41,377 nucleotides of DNA from contig JAITUA010000011.1 in the NCBI GenBank assembly GCA_031286615.1, positions 1 through 41,377 of the forward strand, in the 5' to 3' direction. The notes under the pieces were generated by a model, which saw only the letters and a program-made list of their open reading frames with translations, had not been told where the DNA came from and ran no database searches. Position numbers and translations under genes: made by a program. Positions 33,755 to 40,570 of this stretch are shown one piece after another (position 1 is the stretch's first letter; the number at the start of each line of letters is the position of its first letter). This DNA comes from Chryseobacterium sp. (GTDB taxonomy: Bacteria; Bacteroidota; Bacteroidia; Flavobacteriales; Weeksellaceae).

Positions 33755-34975
33755 TTAATGAGTCAGTATACTCTCAAGATCTTTCCAGAACATTGGATAA
33801 GACTTTTCTACTACATCTTCATCCTCAATAGTAAGTTCTTTAATCAGGCTTAACGGAGCAAAACTCATGGCCATTCTATGATCCTGATAGGTCTTAATAG
33901 AAATATGATCTTGTGGCTCTCCGAAACGGGTTGATTTAATCGTTAAATCTGTGATTTCTGTTTCAGTACCTAGTTTTTGCAGTTCATTATATAAGGCGAG
34001 AAGCCTGTCGGTTTCCTTTACTCTTAACGTTCCCAGTCCGGAAATATCAAAAGGTATTTTCAAGGCGGCGGCTGTTACACAAAGCGTTTGTGCAATATCA
34101 GGACAGTCGTTCATATCCAGAATAATTTTTTCCGGAAAAGAGAAATCCGGCTGAGGTTCCAGGGTTAGTTTATGCTCATCTTCAGAGAACGTTGTTTTGA
34201 TCCCGAAGAATTTTTCATAGATGTTGGCAATTGCAGAATCTCCCTGTGTTGATTCTTTGTAAAAACTTTTCAGATGAATGGTTTCTCTTCCCAAAGCACA
34301 GATAGAGTAGAAGTAAGAAGCCGAGCTCCAGTCACTTTCCACTTCATAATGTACCACTTCATTATTGTCAGAAATGAAAGGTTTTACTTTGATCGTATTT
34401 CCTTCAAAACTGCTTTGAATGCCAAATTTTGTCAGAATATCAAGGGTCATTTCAATATAAGATCTTGAAGTAACTTTCCCCACAAGATTAATCTCTAATC
34501 CGTTTTCAAGTTTTCCTGCAACAAGAAGCAGAGATGTGATAAACTGGCTTGAAATATTAGCCGGAACATTCACAGAAGTCTGGGTGATTTTTTTCCCTTT
34601 AATTTTTAAAGGTGGGAAACCTTCGTTCTCCATATATTCAATTTCTACTCCAAGATCCCTCAAAGCACTTACCAGATTTTTGATAGGTCTTTCTTTCATT
34701 CTTCCTGAGCCGGTAAGAATTGTTGTTTTACCTTCCTGGATAGAATAATAAGAAGTAAGAAAACGCATGGCAGTTCCTGCATGATGAATGTCTACCACTT
34801 CAGTATCCTCAGATAATGCTTTTTTCAGCAATTGAGTATCCTGAGAATTGGATAGATTTCCGATTTTTATATTGCTGAACAGGCTTTCCAAAATCAATAA
34901 ACGATTCGAAATACTTTTCGAACCGCTGATCTGTACTATTTTTCCTCCTGATAATTTTGATTTTTCTAGCTTCAT
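33755..34975 (-). CDS. aroA: 3-phosphoshikimate 1-carboxyvinyltransferase (EPSP synthase)
   Basis: A 406-residue cytosolic enzyme of the shikimate pathway that joins phosphoenolpyruvate to shikimate-3-phosphate. Motifs are SGSKSISNRLLIL (substrate-binding Lys and Ser), HHAGTAMRFLTSY, TGSGRMKERPI, LRVKETDRL and DHRMAMSFA. It is slightly shorter than the roughly 430 residues of E. coli AroA, as is usual in Bacteroidota. The segment AGTAMRFLTSY stands where many enzymes have NAGT, so the Asn is replaced by His. It is the last gene of a minus-strand run with the MazG-like gene, separated by 71 bases that contain a hairpin and a TAAATTTG box (35017-35010) that could be its own promoter. Confidence 0.95.
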   Translation of the reverse strand: MKLEKSKLSGGKIVQISGSKSISNRLLILESLFSNIKIGNLSNSQDTQLLKKALSEDTEVVDIHHAGTAMRFLTSYYSIQEGKTTILTGSGRMKERPIKNLVSALRDLGVEIEYMENEGFPPLKIKGKKITQTSVNVPANISSQFITSLLLVAGKLENGLEINLVGKVTSRSYIEMTLDILTKFGIQSSFEGNTIKVKPFISDNNEVVHYEVESDWSSASYFYSICALGRETIHLKSFYKESTQGDSAIANIYEKFFGIKTTFSEDEHKLTLEPQPDFSFPEKIILDMNDCPDIAQTLCVTAAALKIPFDISGLGTLRVKETDRLLALYNELQKLGTETEITDLTIKSTRFGEPQDHISIKTYQDHRMAMSFAPLSLIKELTIEDEDVVEKSYPMFWKDLESILTH

Positions 34976-35001
34976 TATGATCTACATTATCTTAAAAAAT
35001 A

Positions 35002-35036
35002 ATGAGTTACAAATTTATGTATTATTCATAACTCAT
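35002..35036 (-). terminator. Weak hairpin between the MazG-like gene and aroA
   Basis: ATGAGTTA (35002-35009) pairs with TAACTCAT (35029-35036), and ATTATTTTTT follows on the minus strand. The stem has only 8 AT-rich pairs, so termination is likely partial. Confidence 0.45.
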
Positions 35037-35046
35037 CATTTATAAT

Positions 35047-35373
35047 TTATTTCAATTTTTCGTTGTTCTGATGCCGGTCTTTATCCCGGTCCGTCTTAAT
35101 TTTCATTTTTCTGTCAAAAGCGTCCTGCAGATTCACTCCGGTCTGATTGGCCAGGCATAACGTTACAAAAAGCACATCTGCCAGTTCTTCACCAAGGTCT
35201 TTCGTTTTATCACTTTCTTTTTCGCTTTGTTCACCGTATCTTCTGGCAATGATTCTTGCCACTTCACCTACTTCTTCGGTCAGCATCGCCATATTCGTAA
35301 GCTCATTAAAGTATCTTACACCAATGGTTTTGATCCATTCATCAACCTGCTTTTGTAACTCAGTAATTTCCAT
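35047..35373 (-). CDS. MazG-like nucleotide pyrophosphohydrolase
   Basis: A 108-residue all-alpha NTP pyrophosphohydrolase. The metal-binding pattern is clear: LTEEVGEVARIIAR (ExxE) and DLGEELADVLFV (ExxD). These enzymes hydrolyse non-canonical NTPs to NMP and pyrophosphate in the cytosol. It is a single-domain form, less than half of E. coli MazG. Its ATG shares one base with the stop of the lipoprotein gene upstream (TAATG), so translation is probably coupled, although no functional link between the two is obvious. There is no toxin-antitoxin partner nearby, so the mazG name should not be read as part of a mazEF locus. Confidence 0.9.
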   Translation of the reverse strand: MEITELQKQVDEWIKTIGVRYFNELTNMAMLTEEVGEVARIIARRYGEQSEKESDKTKDLGEELADVLFVTLCLANQTGVNLQDAFDRKMKIKTDRDKDRHQNNEKLK

Positions 35374-36782
35374 TATTGATAAGCTCCCAATGTTGGGTTT
35401 GTAGTTCTGGGTACATTAACGATATCGAAAGGAACGGTTGCGGCAACAGCTGCATTTCCTTTTCCAAGAGCTGGAGAACCAGGTTTTACTCTTAAATTCA
35501 TTTTAGCCATAAAATAATTGACAAACTGAGGATCAGTATTCTTGGTTGTTTGTATCACATTTGGATTATTGTCAAAAGTGAAACCTGCTCCTGTGGCACT
35601 CGTATATTTAATTAATGAATTTTGAAGTAAGAACTCAAACTGCTGCCCGGGAGTTTGTTCAAAATGAACAGCATCATCCCTATCAGAATATATAATACTG
35701 TTTTTAATATCAAGCAGCTGTAAAGCGCCCTGTTCTGATTGCCCTGCATCATTCTTCCATTCATTGGCCGCAAAGATTCCGCTTCTGTCAAAAGAGCTCA
35801 TTGTTTTGGAATAGTTGGCAATCGTAGCGTGAGTATAGCTGTGTTTTCCTCCTCTGAAAATTCCAACACATGATAAACCGCAATTGTTCATCACAAGATT
35901 ATTGGCATTTACAGTAGAACCTACAGCATAAATTCCGTATTCAAAGAAAGTATGGATGAATGAATTGGTGATGGTTGCATTGGTTTGTCTCATCTCAAGA
36001 CCTCTTGTTCCTCCGAAAAGTCTTGCATGGTTCATCTTAAGCGTAGAATTTGCTTCCATTTTTATAGAATTCCAGTTTTTAGGAATCGTATCATAATAAG
36101 GATCATTTCTGTCTCCACGAAGAATAACCTGGTTAGCCTGCGTTCCGTTAATATTTAAAACAGCTCCGGAAGAAACTTTCATTCCGCTGTTTTTGTGGAA
36201 GTATACCTTAGTTCCGGGATTAATATCCAACGTTACACTTGGGTTGATGGTAAGATTTCCGTAGATGATCTTTGCTTTATTGTTATTCCATGTAGTAGAA
36301 TTGGTAATTTCATTAGGATTGCCGGGAGTCTGAATAAAAAACTCAGCATCCTGTACCACAGAAAATAAAGTTACATGCTGCTGTCCGACAGGGCTGGTGA
36401 AAAGAACCTTGTCTTCAGCAATCGCTTCCGGTCCGGTAGCTTCCGGGGCAATTTCAACAAAAATATAAAGACTGTCTTTCTTTCTTAAAGGAACATTCTT
36501 AAAATCATACCCAGGTTTTCCATCTACATTGATTCTATATAATGAAGCAGCACCTTTTTCAAGAGTTACTCTTGGGATCAGGATATCCTTATCTTCATTA
36601 TTATATACTTTTACTACATACGTTTCTGAACGTACCTGATGATATACCGTGTCACAGAATACCGTGTCTCTTGAGAAACTTAGCTGCTGGGTAGGGCTGT
36701 CAAACGTAATATCATCCTTATTACATGATACTGCTACAAGTAACATCCAGAAGGAAAAAGCCAGTAATAATTTGAATTTCAT
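35373..36782 (-). CDS. Lipoprotein with parallel beta-helix domain
   Basis: A 469-residue lipoprotein. The lipobox VSC places the lipidated Cys at residue 20, followed by NKDD. An N-terminal beta domain (about 25-145, with SFSRDTVFCDTVYHQV) is followed by a right-handed beta-helix of the pectate-lyase-like type (about 155-440). Repeated rungs include YGNLTINPSVTLDINPGTKVYFH, LNINGTQANQVILRGD and NATITNSFIHTFFEYGIYAVGSTVNANNLVMNNCG, and a final SPALGKG is typical of such proteins. Function is unknown. It could be a surface glycan-binding or structural protein. It heads the unit with the MazG-like gene. A TAAATTTG box (36814-36807, minus strand) 25 bases upstream is a likely -7 element. Confidence 0.85.
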   Translation of the reverse strand: MKFKLLLAFSFWMLLVAVSCNKDDITFDSPTQQLSFSRDTVFCDTVYHQVRSETYVVKVYNNEDKDILIPRVTLEKGAASLYRINVDGKPGYDFKNVPLRKKDSLYIFVEIAPEATGPEAIAEDKVLFTSPVGQQHVTLFSVVQDAEFFIQTPGNPNEITNSTTWNNNKAKIIYGNLTINPSVTLDINPGTKVYFHKNSGMKVSSGAVLNINGTQANQVILRGDRNDPYYDTIPKNWNSIKMEANSTLKMNHARLFGGTRGLEMRQTNATITNSFIHTFFEYGIYAVGSTVNANNLVMNNCGLSCVGIFRGGKHSYTHATIANYSKTMSSFDRSGIFAANEWKNDAGQSEQGALQLLDIKNSIIYSDRDDAVHFEQTPGQQFEFLLQNSLIKYTSATGAGFTFDNNPNVIQTTKNTDPQFVNYFMAKMNLRVKPGSPALGKGNAAVAATVPFDIVNVPRTTNPTLGAYQ

Positions 36783-36863
36783 TGAAATTAAAGTTTAAGT
36801 AAGTTCCAAATTTAACGAAAATACTTTGAATTTCTTATCAATAAAAAAATATTGAATCGAGTA

Positions 36864-36894
36864 TTTGGAAATTAAAAAAAATGTTGTATTTTTG
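36864..36894 (+). promoter_or_regulatory. Bacteroidota-type promoter of the L31 gene
   Basis: TTTG (36864-36867), 19 bases, then TATTTTTG (36887-36894). This is a full match to the Bacteroidota sigma consensus TTTG-N19-21-TAnnTTTG. Transcription should start near 36901, giving a leader of about 65 bases. Confidence 0.75.
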
Positions 36895-36966
36895 CAACCT
36901 AAAATTTAGCAGAGAAATATCCATTACTATTTCGAAAGCAAACTTAATTTTTTTAAAAATAGTATT

Positions 36967-37218
36967 ATGAAAAACGGAATCCACCCAGAAAATTATAGAC
37001 TTGTTGTTTTCAAAGATATGAGTAACGACGAGATGTTTCTTTGCAAGTCTACTGCAGAAACAAAAGACACTATCGAGTTTGAAGGACAAGAATACCCATT
37101 AATCAAAATGGAAATCTCTTCAACTTCTCACCCTTTCTACACTGGTAAAGTAAAACTAGTTGATACTGCAGGTAGAGTTGATAAGTTCATGAACAAATAC
37201 AAAAAATTCGCTAAGTAA
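36967..37218 (+). CDS. rpmE2: 50S ribosomal protein L31, type B (bL31B)
   Basis: An 83-residue ribosomal protein L31. [52 protein letters not shown] and [15 protein letters not shown] are diagnostic. It is the type B form: the CxxC zinc ligands of type A are absent and only one Cys is present, so it does not bind zinc. It has its own consensus promoter and terminator, hence a single-gene unit. Its length and Lys-rich tail are normal. Expression should be high. Confidence 0.95.
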   Translation: MKNGIHPENYRLVVFKDMSNDEMFLCKSTAETKDTIEFEGQEYPLIKMEISSTSHPFYTGKVKLVDTAGRVDKFMNKYKKFAK

Positions 37219-37240
37219 TTTTTGTACACTTAAAATATTA

Positions 37241-37270
37241 AAGTCTTCCAATTTTTGGGAGACTTTTTTT
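37241..37270 (+). terminator. Terminator of rpmE2
   Basis: A 9-bp stem with one G-T pair (37241-37249 with 37257-37265), 7-base T-rich loop, then a run of T's to 37270. Confidence 0.85.
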
Positions 37271-37282
37271 ATTGTAAATTTG
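37254..37282 (+). promoter_or_regulatory. Putative promoter of the GlmU-like gene, overlapping the rpmE2 terminator
   Basis: TTTG (37254-37257) and TAAATTTG (37275-37282) are 17 bases apart, close to the Bacteroidota consensus. The -33 element lies within the loop and right arm of the L31 terminator. The ATG at 37319 is 36 bases after the -7 box. Confidence 0.5.
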
Positions 37283-37318
37283 TTAACCTTGAATTTTAAA
37301 CCTTAAACTTAAAACTGA

Positions 37319-38482
37319 ATGATGCAGTTAGTATTTTCAGACGCACAATATTGGGAAGACTTTCTTCCGCTTACTTTTACCCGCCCGGTTGCTGCAATGC
37401 GGTGCGGAATTCTTACCTTCTCCGAAAGATGGCAGAAAATCCTGGAAAACACAGAGGTTTCCTACTTCACGGAAACATATCTTCAGGATAAATTTAAAAG
37501 CCCGGAGGAAAAAGAAAGCCTTTTTTTAGTTCCGAATTTCATTCCTACAGAAACCGTAATTCAACAGATTAAAGACCTTAAACAGGGAGAAGCATTGGTT
37601 TATGAAGACGAATTGATTGCTGCTAAAATCAATATGAAGGGGTTTTCTCTCAATCAGATTGAAAAAATGACGGATATCAAGGAAGATCTGGTTTTCTTTA
37701 AAAGACCAAAAGATCTGTTTACCTATAACCATCACGCAATTGATTTTGATTTTGATCTGCTTACCAAAGGCAGAACTTCGCAGGAACTATCTTCAACCAA
37801 TGGATTTTTAGGAGACAAAAAAGACCTCTTTATCGAAGAAGGTGCTGAAATTGAATTCTCTACTTTGAATACTAAGACAGGGAAAATTTATATCGGTAAA
37901 AATGCTGAAGTAATGGAAGGCTGTCATCTTCGCGGACCTATTACGCTTGGAGAAGATTCTAAGTTTAACCTTGGTGCTAAAATATACGGAGCAACGACTA
38001 TCGGTCCACATTGTAAAGTAGGAGGGGAAGTGAATAATATTATCATTTTCGGCTATACAAGCAAAGGACATGAAGGTTTCGTTGGAAACTCTGTAATCGG
38101 AGAGTGGTGTAATTTCGGTGCTGATACCAATTCTTCCAACCTTAAAAATAATTACAGTCATGTAAAACTGTGGAACTACAGAACGAAAGCTTTTGAAGAT
38201 ACAGGGTTGCAGTTCGCAGGATTAATCATGGGAGATCATTCTAAAACAGCGATCAATACCCAATTGAATACCGGAACCGTAATTGGAGTGGCTTCCAATA
38301 TATTCAAACCTGGTTTTCCACCCAATCTTGTGGAAAACTTTTCATGGGGTGGCTTGAAAGATGATGAAAGATTCAGACTGGATAAAGTATATGAAGTAGC
38401 AGAAAGAGCCATGGCGAGGAGAAAAATCCCTTTAACAGAAGAGGATAAGGCAATCTTGAAACATATTTTTGATACGTATTAA
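37319..38482 (+). CDS. Bacteroidota-type GlmU family protein (putative sugar-1-phosphate nucleotidyltransferase/acetyltransferase)
   Basis: A 387-residue protein of the alternative GlmU family found in Bacteroidota (TIGR03991 by pattern). The N-terminus has LVFSDAQYWEDFLPLTFTRPVAAMRCGI, the usual LPLTFTRPVAxxRxGI signature. The middle is a degenerate nucleotidyltransferase region. The C-terminal half is a left-handed beta-helix of hexapeptide repeats (GKIYIGKNAEVMEGCHLRGPITLGEDSKFNLGAKIYG) with HVKLWNYRTKAFEDTGLQFAGLIMGDHSKTAINTQLNTGTVIG. It probably supplies UDP-GlcNAc or a related activated sugar for peptidoglycan and LPS in the cytosol, which is inferred from the family. It has its own promoter and terminator. 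Start at 37319 or at the second Met are equivalent. Confidence 0.9.
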   Translation: MMQLVFSDAQYWEDFLPLTFTRPVAAMRCGILTFSERWQKILENTEVSYFTETYLQDKFKSPEEKESLFLVPNFIPTETVIQQIKDLKQGEALVYEDELIAAKINMKGFSLNQIEKMTDIKEDLVFFKRPKDLFTYNHHAIDFDFDLLTKGRTSQELSSTNGFLGDKKDLFIEEGAEIEFSTLNTKTGKIYIGKNAEVMEGCHLRGPITLGEDSKFNLGAKIYGATTIGPHCKVGGEVNNIIIFGYTSKGHEGFVGNSVIGEWCNFGADTNSSNLKNNYSHVKLWNYRTKAFEDTGLQFAGLIMGDHSKTAINTQLNTGTVIGVASNIFKPGFPPNLVENFSWGGLKDDERFRLDKVYEVAERAMARRKIPLTEEDKAILKHIFDTY

Positions 38483-38487
38483 TAAAG

Positions 38488-38519
38488 AAACCTCAGAATT
38501 TTCTGAGGTTTTATTTTTT
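38488..38519 (+). terminator. Terminator of the GlmU-like gene
   Basis: An 11-bp stem (38488-38498 with 38501-38511, effective loop about 4 bases) followed by TTATTTTTT. The T-run overlaps the stop codon of the convergent gene ending at 38518. Confidence 0.85.
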
Positions 38520-39339
38520 AGTTTGAATATAATAGATATAAAGTATCTATAAAGTTATCTTGAGAAATGATATCAGCTTCTTTTCCTTCAAAAGAAAAAT
38601 ATTGATATTGAGGGTTTTCTTTTCTTATTTTTTCAAATTTTTCCTTGCTAATGTTTTTCCCATCAAAATAATAATAATCTGGTGGAGGGTTTTCTACAAC
38701 TACGACAGCTCCAATTTCAAATCCTCTATAATCAATTTCAAATTTTTTATTTTCAACTTTCTCTTTTCTTAAAAAAATGATTGTCTGATCCCCATAATTG
38801 CTACTATTTATAGTGTCTTTTATGTTTTTCTCTTTCCTTCTTTTTTCATTTAATTTATCAAAATTGAAGTGTAAAACATTTTTTCTTTTAATCAGCTTAT
38901 TGGGTATTTCTAAAGTGAAATTTCCATTTTCATCTGTTATTGTTTTTATATTTCTTGATTTACAAATGAAGAAAACTTCAGCATTAGATATTTCCTTGTT
39001 AGTTCTTTTAAAGATCAGTTTTCCTGAAACCTTTGTGATAGCTGTTGCTTTTTGTTCGGTAGCAATTCCCAGATTATTGTGAGTCTGCGCCCGAACAAAA
39101 GTAAGATTGGTAATTAAAATAATTCCTGTAGCAGCCAAAGCTAACGACCGTTTTGAAATTCTTCCACAGATTTCCTGTCCATTAGCTGTCTGAAGAATTT
39201 CATTAATTTGTGCATCTGTTTTCTCTGTAAAGTCTATTACGCATTTAGAACACTTCTCACAGAATTTTCCTGAAGGAAAGTCTTGCATATTTTCCCAGTT
39301 TTCTGGACAGGGCGTTGGGATTCTAATTTTATTTTTCAT
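38518..39339 (-). CDS. Membrane-anchored protein: Cys-rich N-terminal domain, one TM segment, carboxypeptidase-regulatory-like domain
   Basis: A 273-residue protein of unknown function. Residues 1-60 lack a signal peptide and carry a Cys motif (TPCPENWENM, GKFCEKCSKCVIDFTEK, EICGR), five Cys that could bind zinc. A hydrophobic segment follows at about 65-85 (SLALAATGIILITNLTFV). Then comes a CarboxypepD_reg-like beta domain (about 103-165: VSGKLIFKRTNKEISNAEVFF, TITDENGNFTLEIP) and a Tyr/Lys-rich tail containing PPPDYYYF. The topology implies a small cytosolic zinc ribbon and a periplasmic beta domain. Proteins of this plan recur in flavobacteria, often in paralogous sets. It shares strand with the DUF6705-like genes but a hairpin separates them. 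Confidence 0.8.
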   Translation of the reverse strand: MKNKIRIPTPCPENWENMQDFPSGKFCEKCSKCVIDFTEKTDAQINEILQTANGQEICGRISKRSLALAATGIILITNLTFVRAQTHNNLGIATEQKATAITKVSGKLIFKRTNKEISNAEVFFICKSRNIKTITDENGNFTLEIPNKLIKRKNVLHFNFDKLNEKRRKEKNIKDTINSSNYGDQTIIFLRKEKVENKKFEIDYRGFEIGAVVVVENPPPDYYYFDGKNISKEKFEKIRKENPQYQYFSFEGKEADIISQDNFIDTLYLLYSN

Positions 39340-39350
39340 GATCTGTGTTG

Positions 39351-39378
39351 GTAAATAAAACCTCCCAAGCTGGGAGGT
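39351..39378 (-). terminator. Terminator of the first DUF6705-like gene
   Basis: An 8-bp GC-rich perfect stem (39360-39367 with 39371-39378), loop AGC, then TTTTATTT on the minus strand, 6 bases after the stop of the 39385 gene. It overlaps the leader of the 38518-39339 gene. Confidence 0.82.
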
Positions 39379-39384
39379 CCTATA

Positions 39385-39951
39385 TTATTGTTTTGTTAGT
39401 ATTATGCCTTTTGCATCAGGAATTATTGTTTTATATCCATTAGGACAGCTTGCAATAATATCCATATCCTGCATAAAGACCAATTTCATTTGATTTAAAT
39501 TATTCGGATCAGGAAAGGATAAATAAATATATCCTCCATCATTACAGTCTGCATTAGCAGTATAAGACATTTTATATTTTTTTAATTCTTTATCAAAATA
39601 ATAGCCACTCATAGAATTCAAATCGTTATTATTCATAGAGGTATATATAATATTTCCAATATTATCTTTCACTATAAATCGGCCAATAAGTTTATCCCAA
39701 AATTTTTCGTTAAACCAACCTCCGTCATTCTCTTTTTTTACAAAGTGAAATTCATATGTTCTACCATCAGTATAAGTACCTTTCCATATTCCTATAAACT
39801 TATTTAGCCTATTATTAGTATCCTTTAAATACTTGTAATCAGGACAATTTGGTCCATTTTCACATTGTGACAATTCATCTAAAGATATGGTTTGAGATTT
39901 ATAGAATATCGAAGTAAAAACTATCAATATATATACAAGTTTATTTTTCAT
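39385..39951 (-). CDS. DUF6705-like secreted protein
   Basis: A 188-residue protein with signal peptide 1-19 (LVYILIVFTSIFYKSQ). The core NKFIGIWKGTYTDGRTYEFHFVKK, DKLIGRFIVKDNIGNIIY and the ending GIILTKQ are shared with the next gene (PFEGVWKGVWKGKTFIINFKK, DLLIGKFQVKDTNGSILF, EIILTKQ). The two are therefore tandem duplicates. From memory this family is named DUF6705 in Chryseobacterium. It looks like a lipocalin-sized beta-barrel fold (FxGxW near the start), though the motif match is weak. Five Cys are in the mature part. Position downstream of a JAMM-like protein gene raises an immunity or accessory role; nothing in the sequence proves this. Confidence 0.8.
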   Translation of the reverse strand: MKNKLVYILIVFTSIFYKSQTISLDELSQCENGPNCPDYKYLKDTNNRLNKFIGIWKGTYTDGRTYEFHFVKKENDGGWFNEKFWDKLIGRFIVKDNIGNIIYTSMNNNDLNSMSGYYFDKELKKYKMSYTANADCNDGGYIYLSFPDPNNLNQMKLVFMQDMDIIASCPNGYKTIIPDAKGIILTKQ

Positions 39952-39992
39952 AATTTATGTTTGGCAAATAGCCCTTGAAATCTCTGGGGATC

Positions 39993-40556
39993 TTATTGTT
40001 TTGTGAGAATTATTTCTTTTGGAAGAGGTTCTGGTCTTTGATCAGCTGGTTTTCCGTGATAGAAGCAATCAGGTTCGATGAGATCACTAGTCTCCATAAA
40101 TTTAAACTTTATCTCTGTTTTCGCTATATTATTAAACTTTACTATGATTCGGCCACTTTTAAGACATAAGTCTGGATCAACATAAGCTAAAGTATAAGTA
40201 TTACCACCAGGAAAAATCTTACCTCCTTTAATTTTGGATTTATCGTCTGTTATATTAAGATTATCAAAAAGTATACTTCCATTAGTATCTTTTACTTGAA
40301 ATTTTCCAATAAGTAAATCTTGATAATATTGTTTGTTTACTGAATAAGTATTATAAAATTTAATTTTCTTAAAATTAATTATAAAGGTTTTCCCTTTCCA
40401 GACTCCTTTCCAGACTCCTTCAAAAGGTGGAAGTTCATTGTTTAAATCTTTTATATAAGAATTAGGAGGGACATCCGTATCAGTTGTTAAAGGATATTCT
40501 TGAGCTTTACAGTTCAAACTAAATGTTAATATTGTAAATAGAATTATATTTTTCAT
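39993..40556 (-). CDS. DUF6705-like secreted protein (tandem paralogue)
   Basis: A 187-residue paralogue of the preceding entry. I chose ATG 40556 because it starts a clean signal peptide (MKNIILFTILTFSLNCKAQ). An upstream ATG at 40580 would overlap the previous gene by 10 bases and add 8 residues ahead of the signal. The signal region contains NCKAQ, which is not a good lipobox, so secretion rather than lipidation is likelier. The body is more diverged than the end: the FxGVWKG, LIGKFQVKD and IILTKQ blocks are retained. The stop of the JAMM-like protein gene is 14 bases upstream, so these genes are probably one operon. Confidence 0.8.
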   Translation of the reverse strand: MKNIILFTILTFSLNCKAQEYPLTTDTDVPPNSYIKDLNNELPPFEGVWKGVWKGKTFIINFKKIKFYNTYSVNKQYYQDLLIGKFQVKDTNGSILFDNLNITDDKSKIKGGKIFPGGNTYTLAYVDPDLCLKSGRIIVKFNNIAKTEIKFKFMETSDLIEPDCFYHGKPADQRPEPLPKEIILTKQ

Positions 40557-40570
40557 GTCTAATATTTTAA

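Noticed and set aside
35047-35373. MazG-like gene as part of a toxin-antitoxin locus
   Set aside because: No mazE/mazF-like genes adjoin it; the neighbours are a lipoprotein and aroA.
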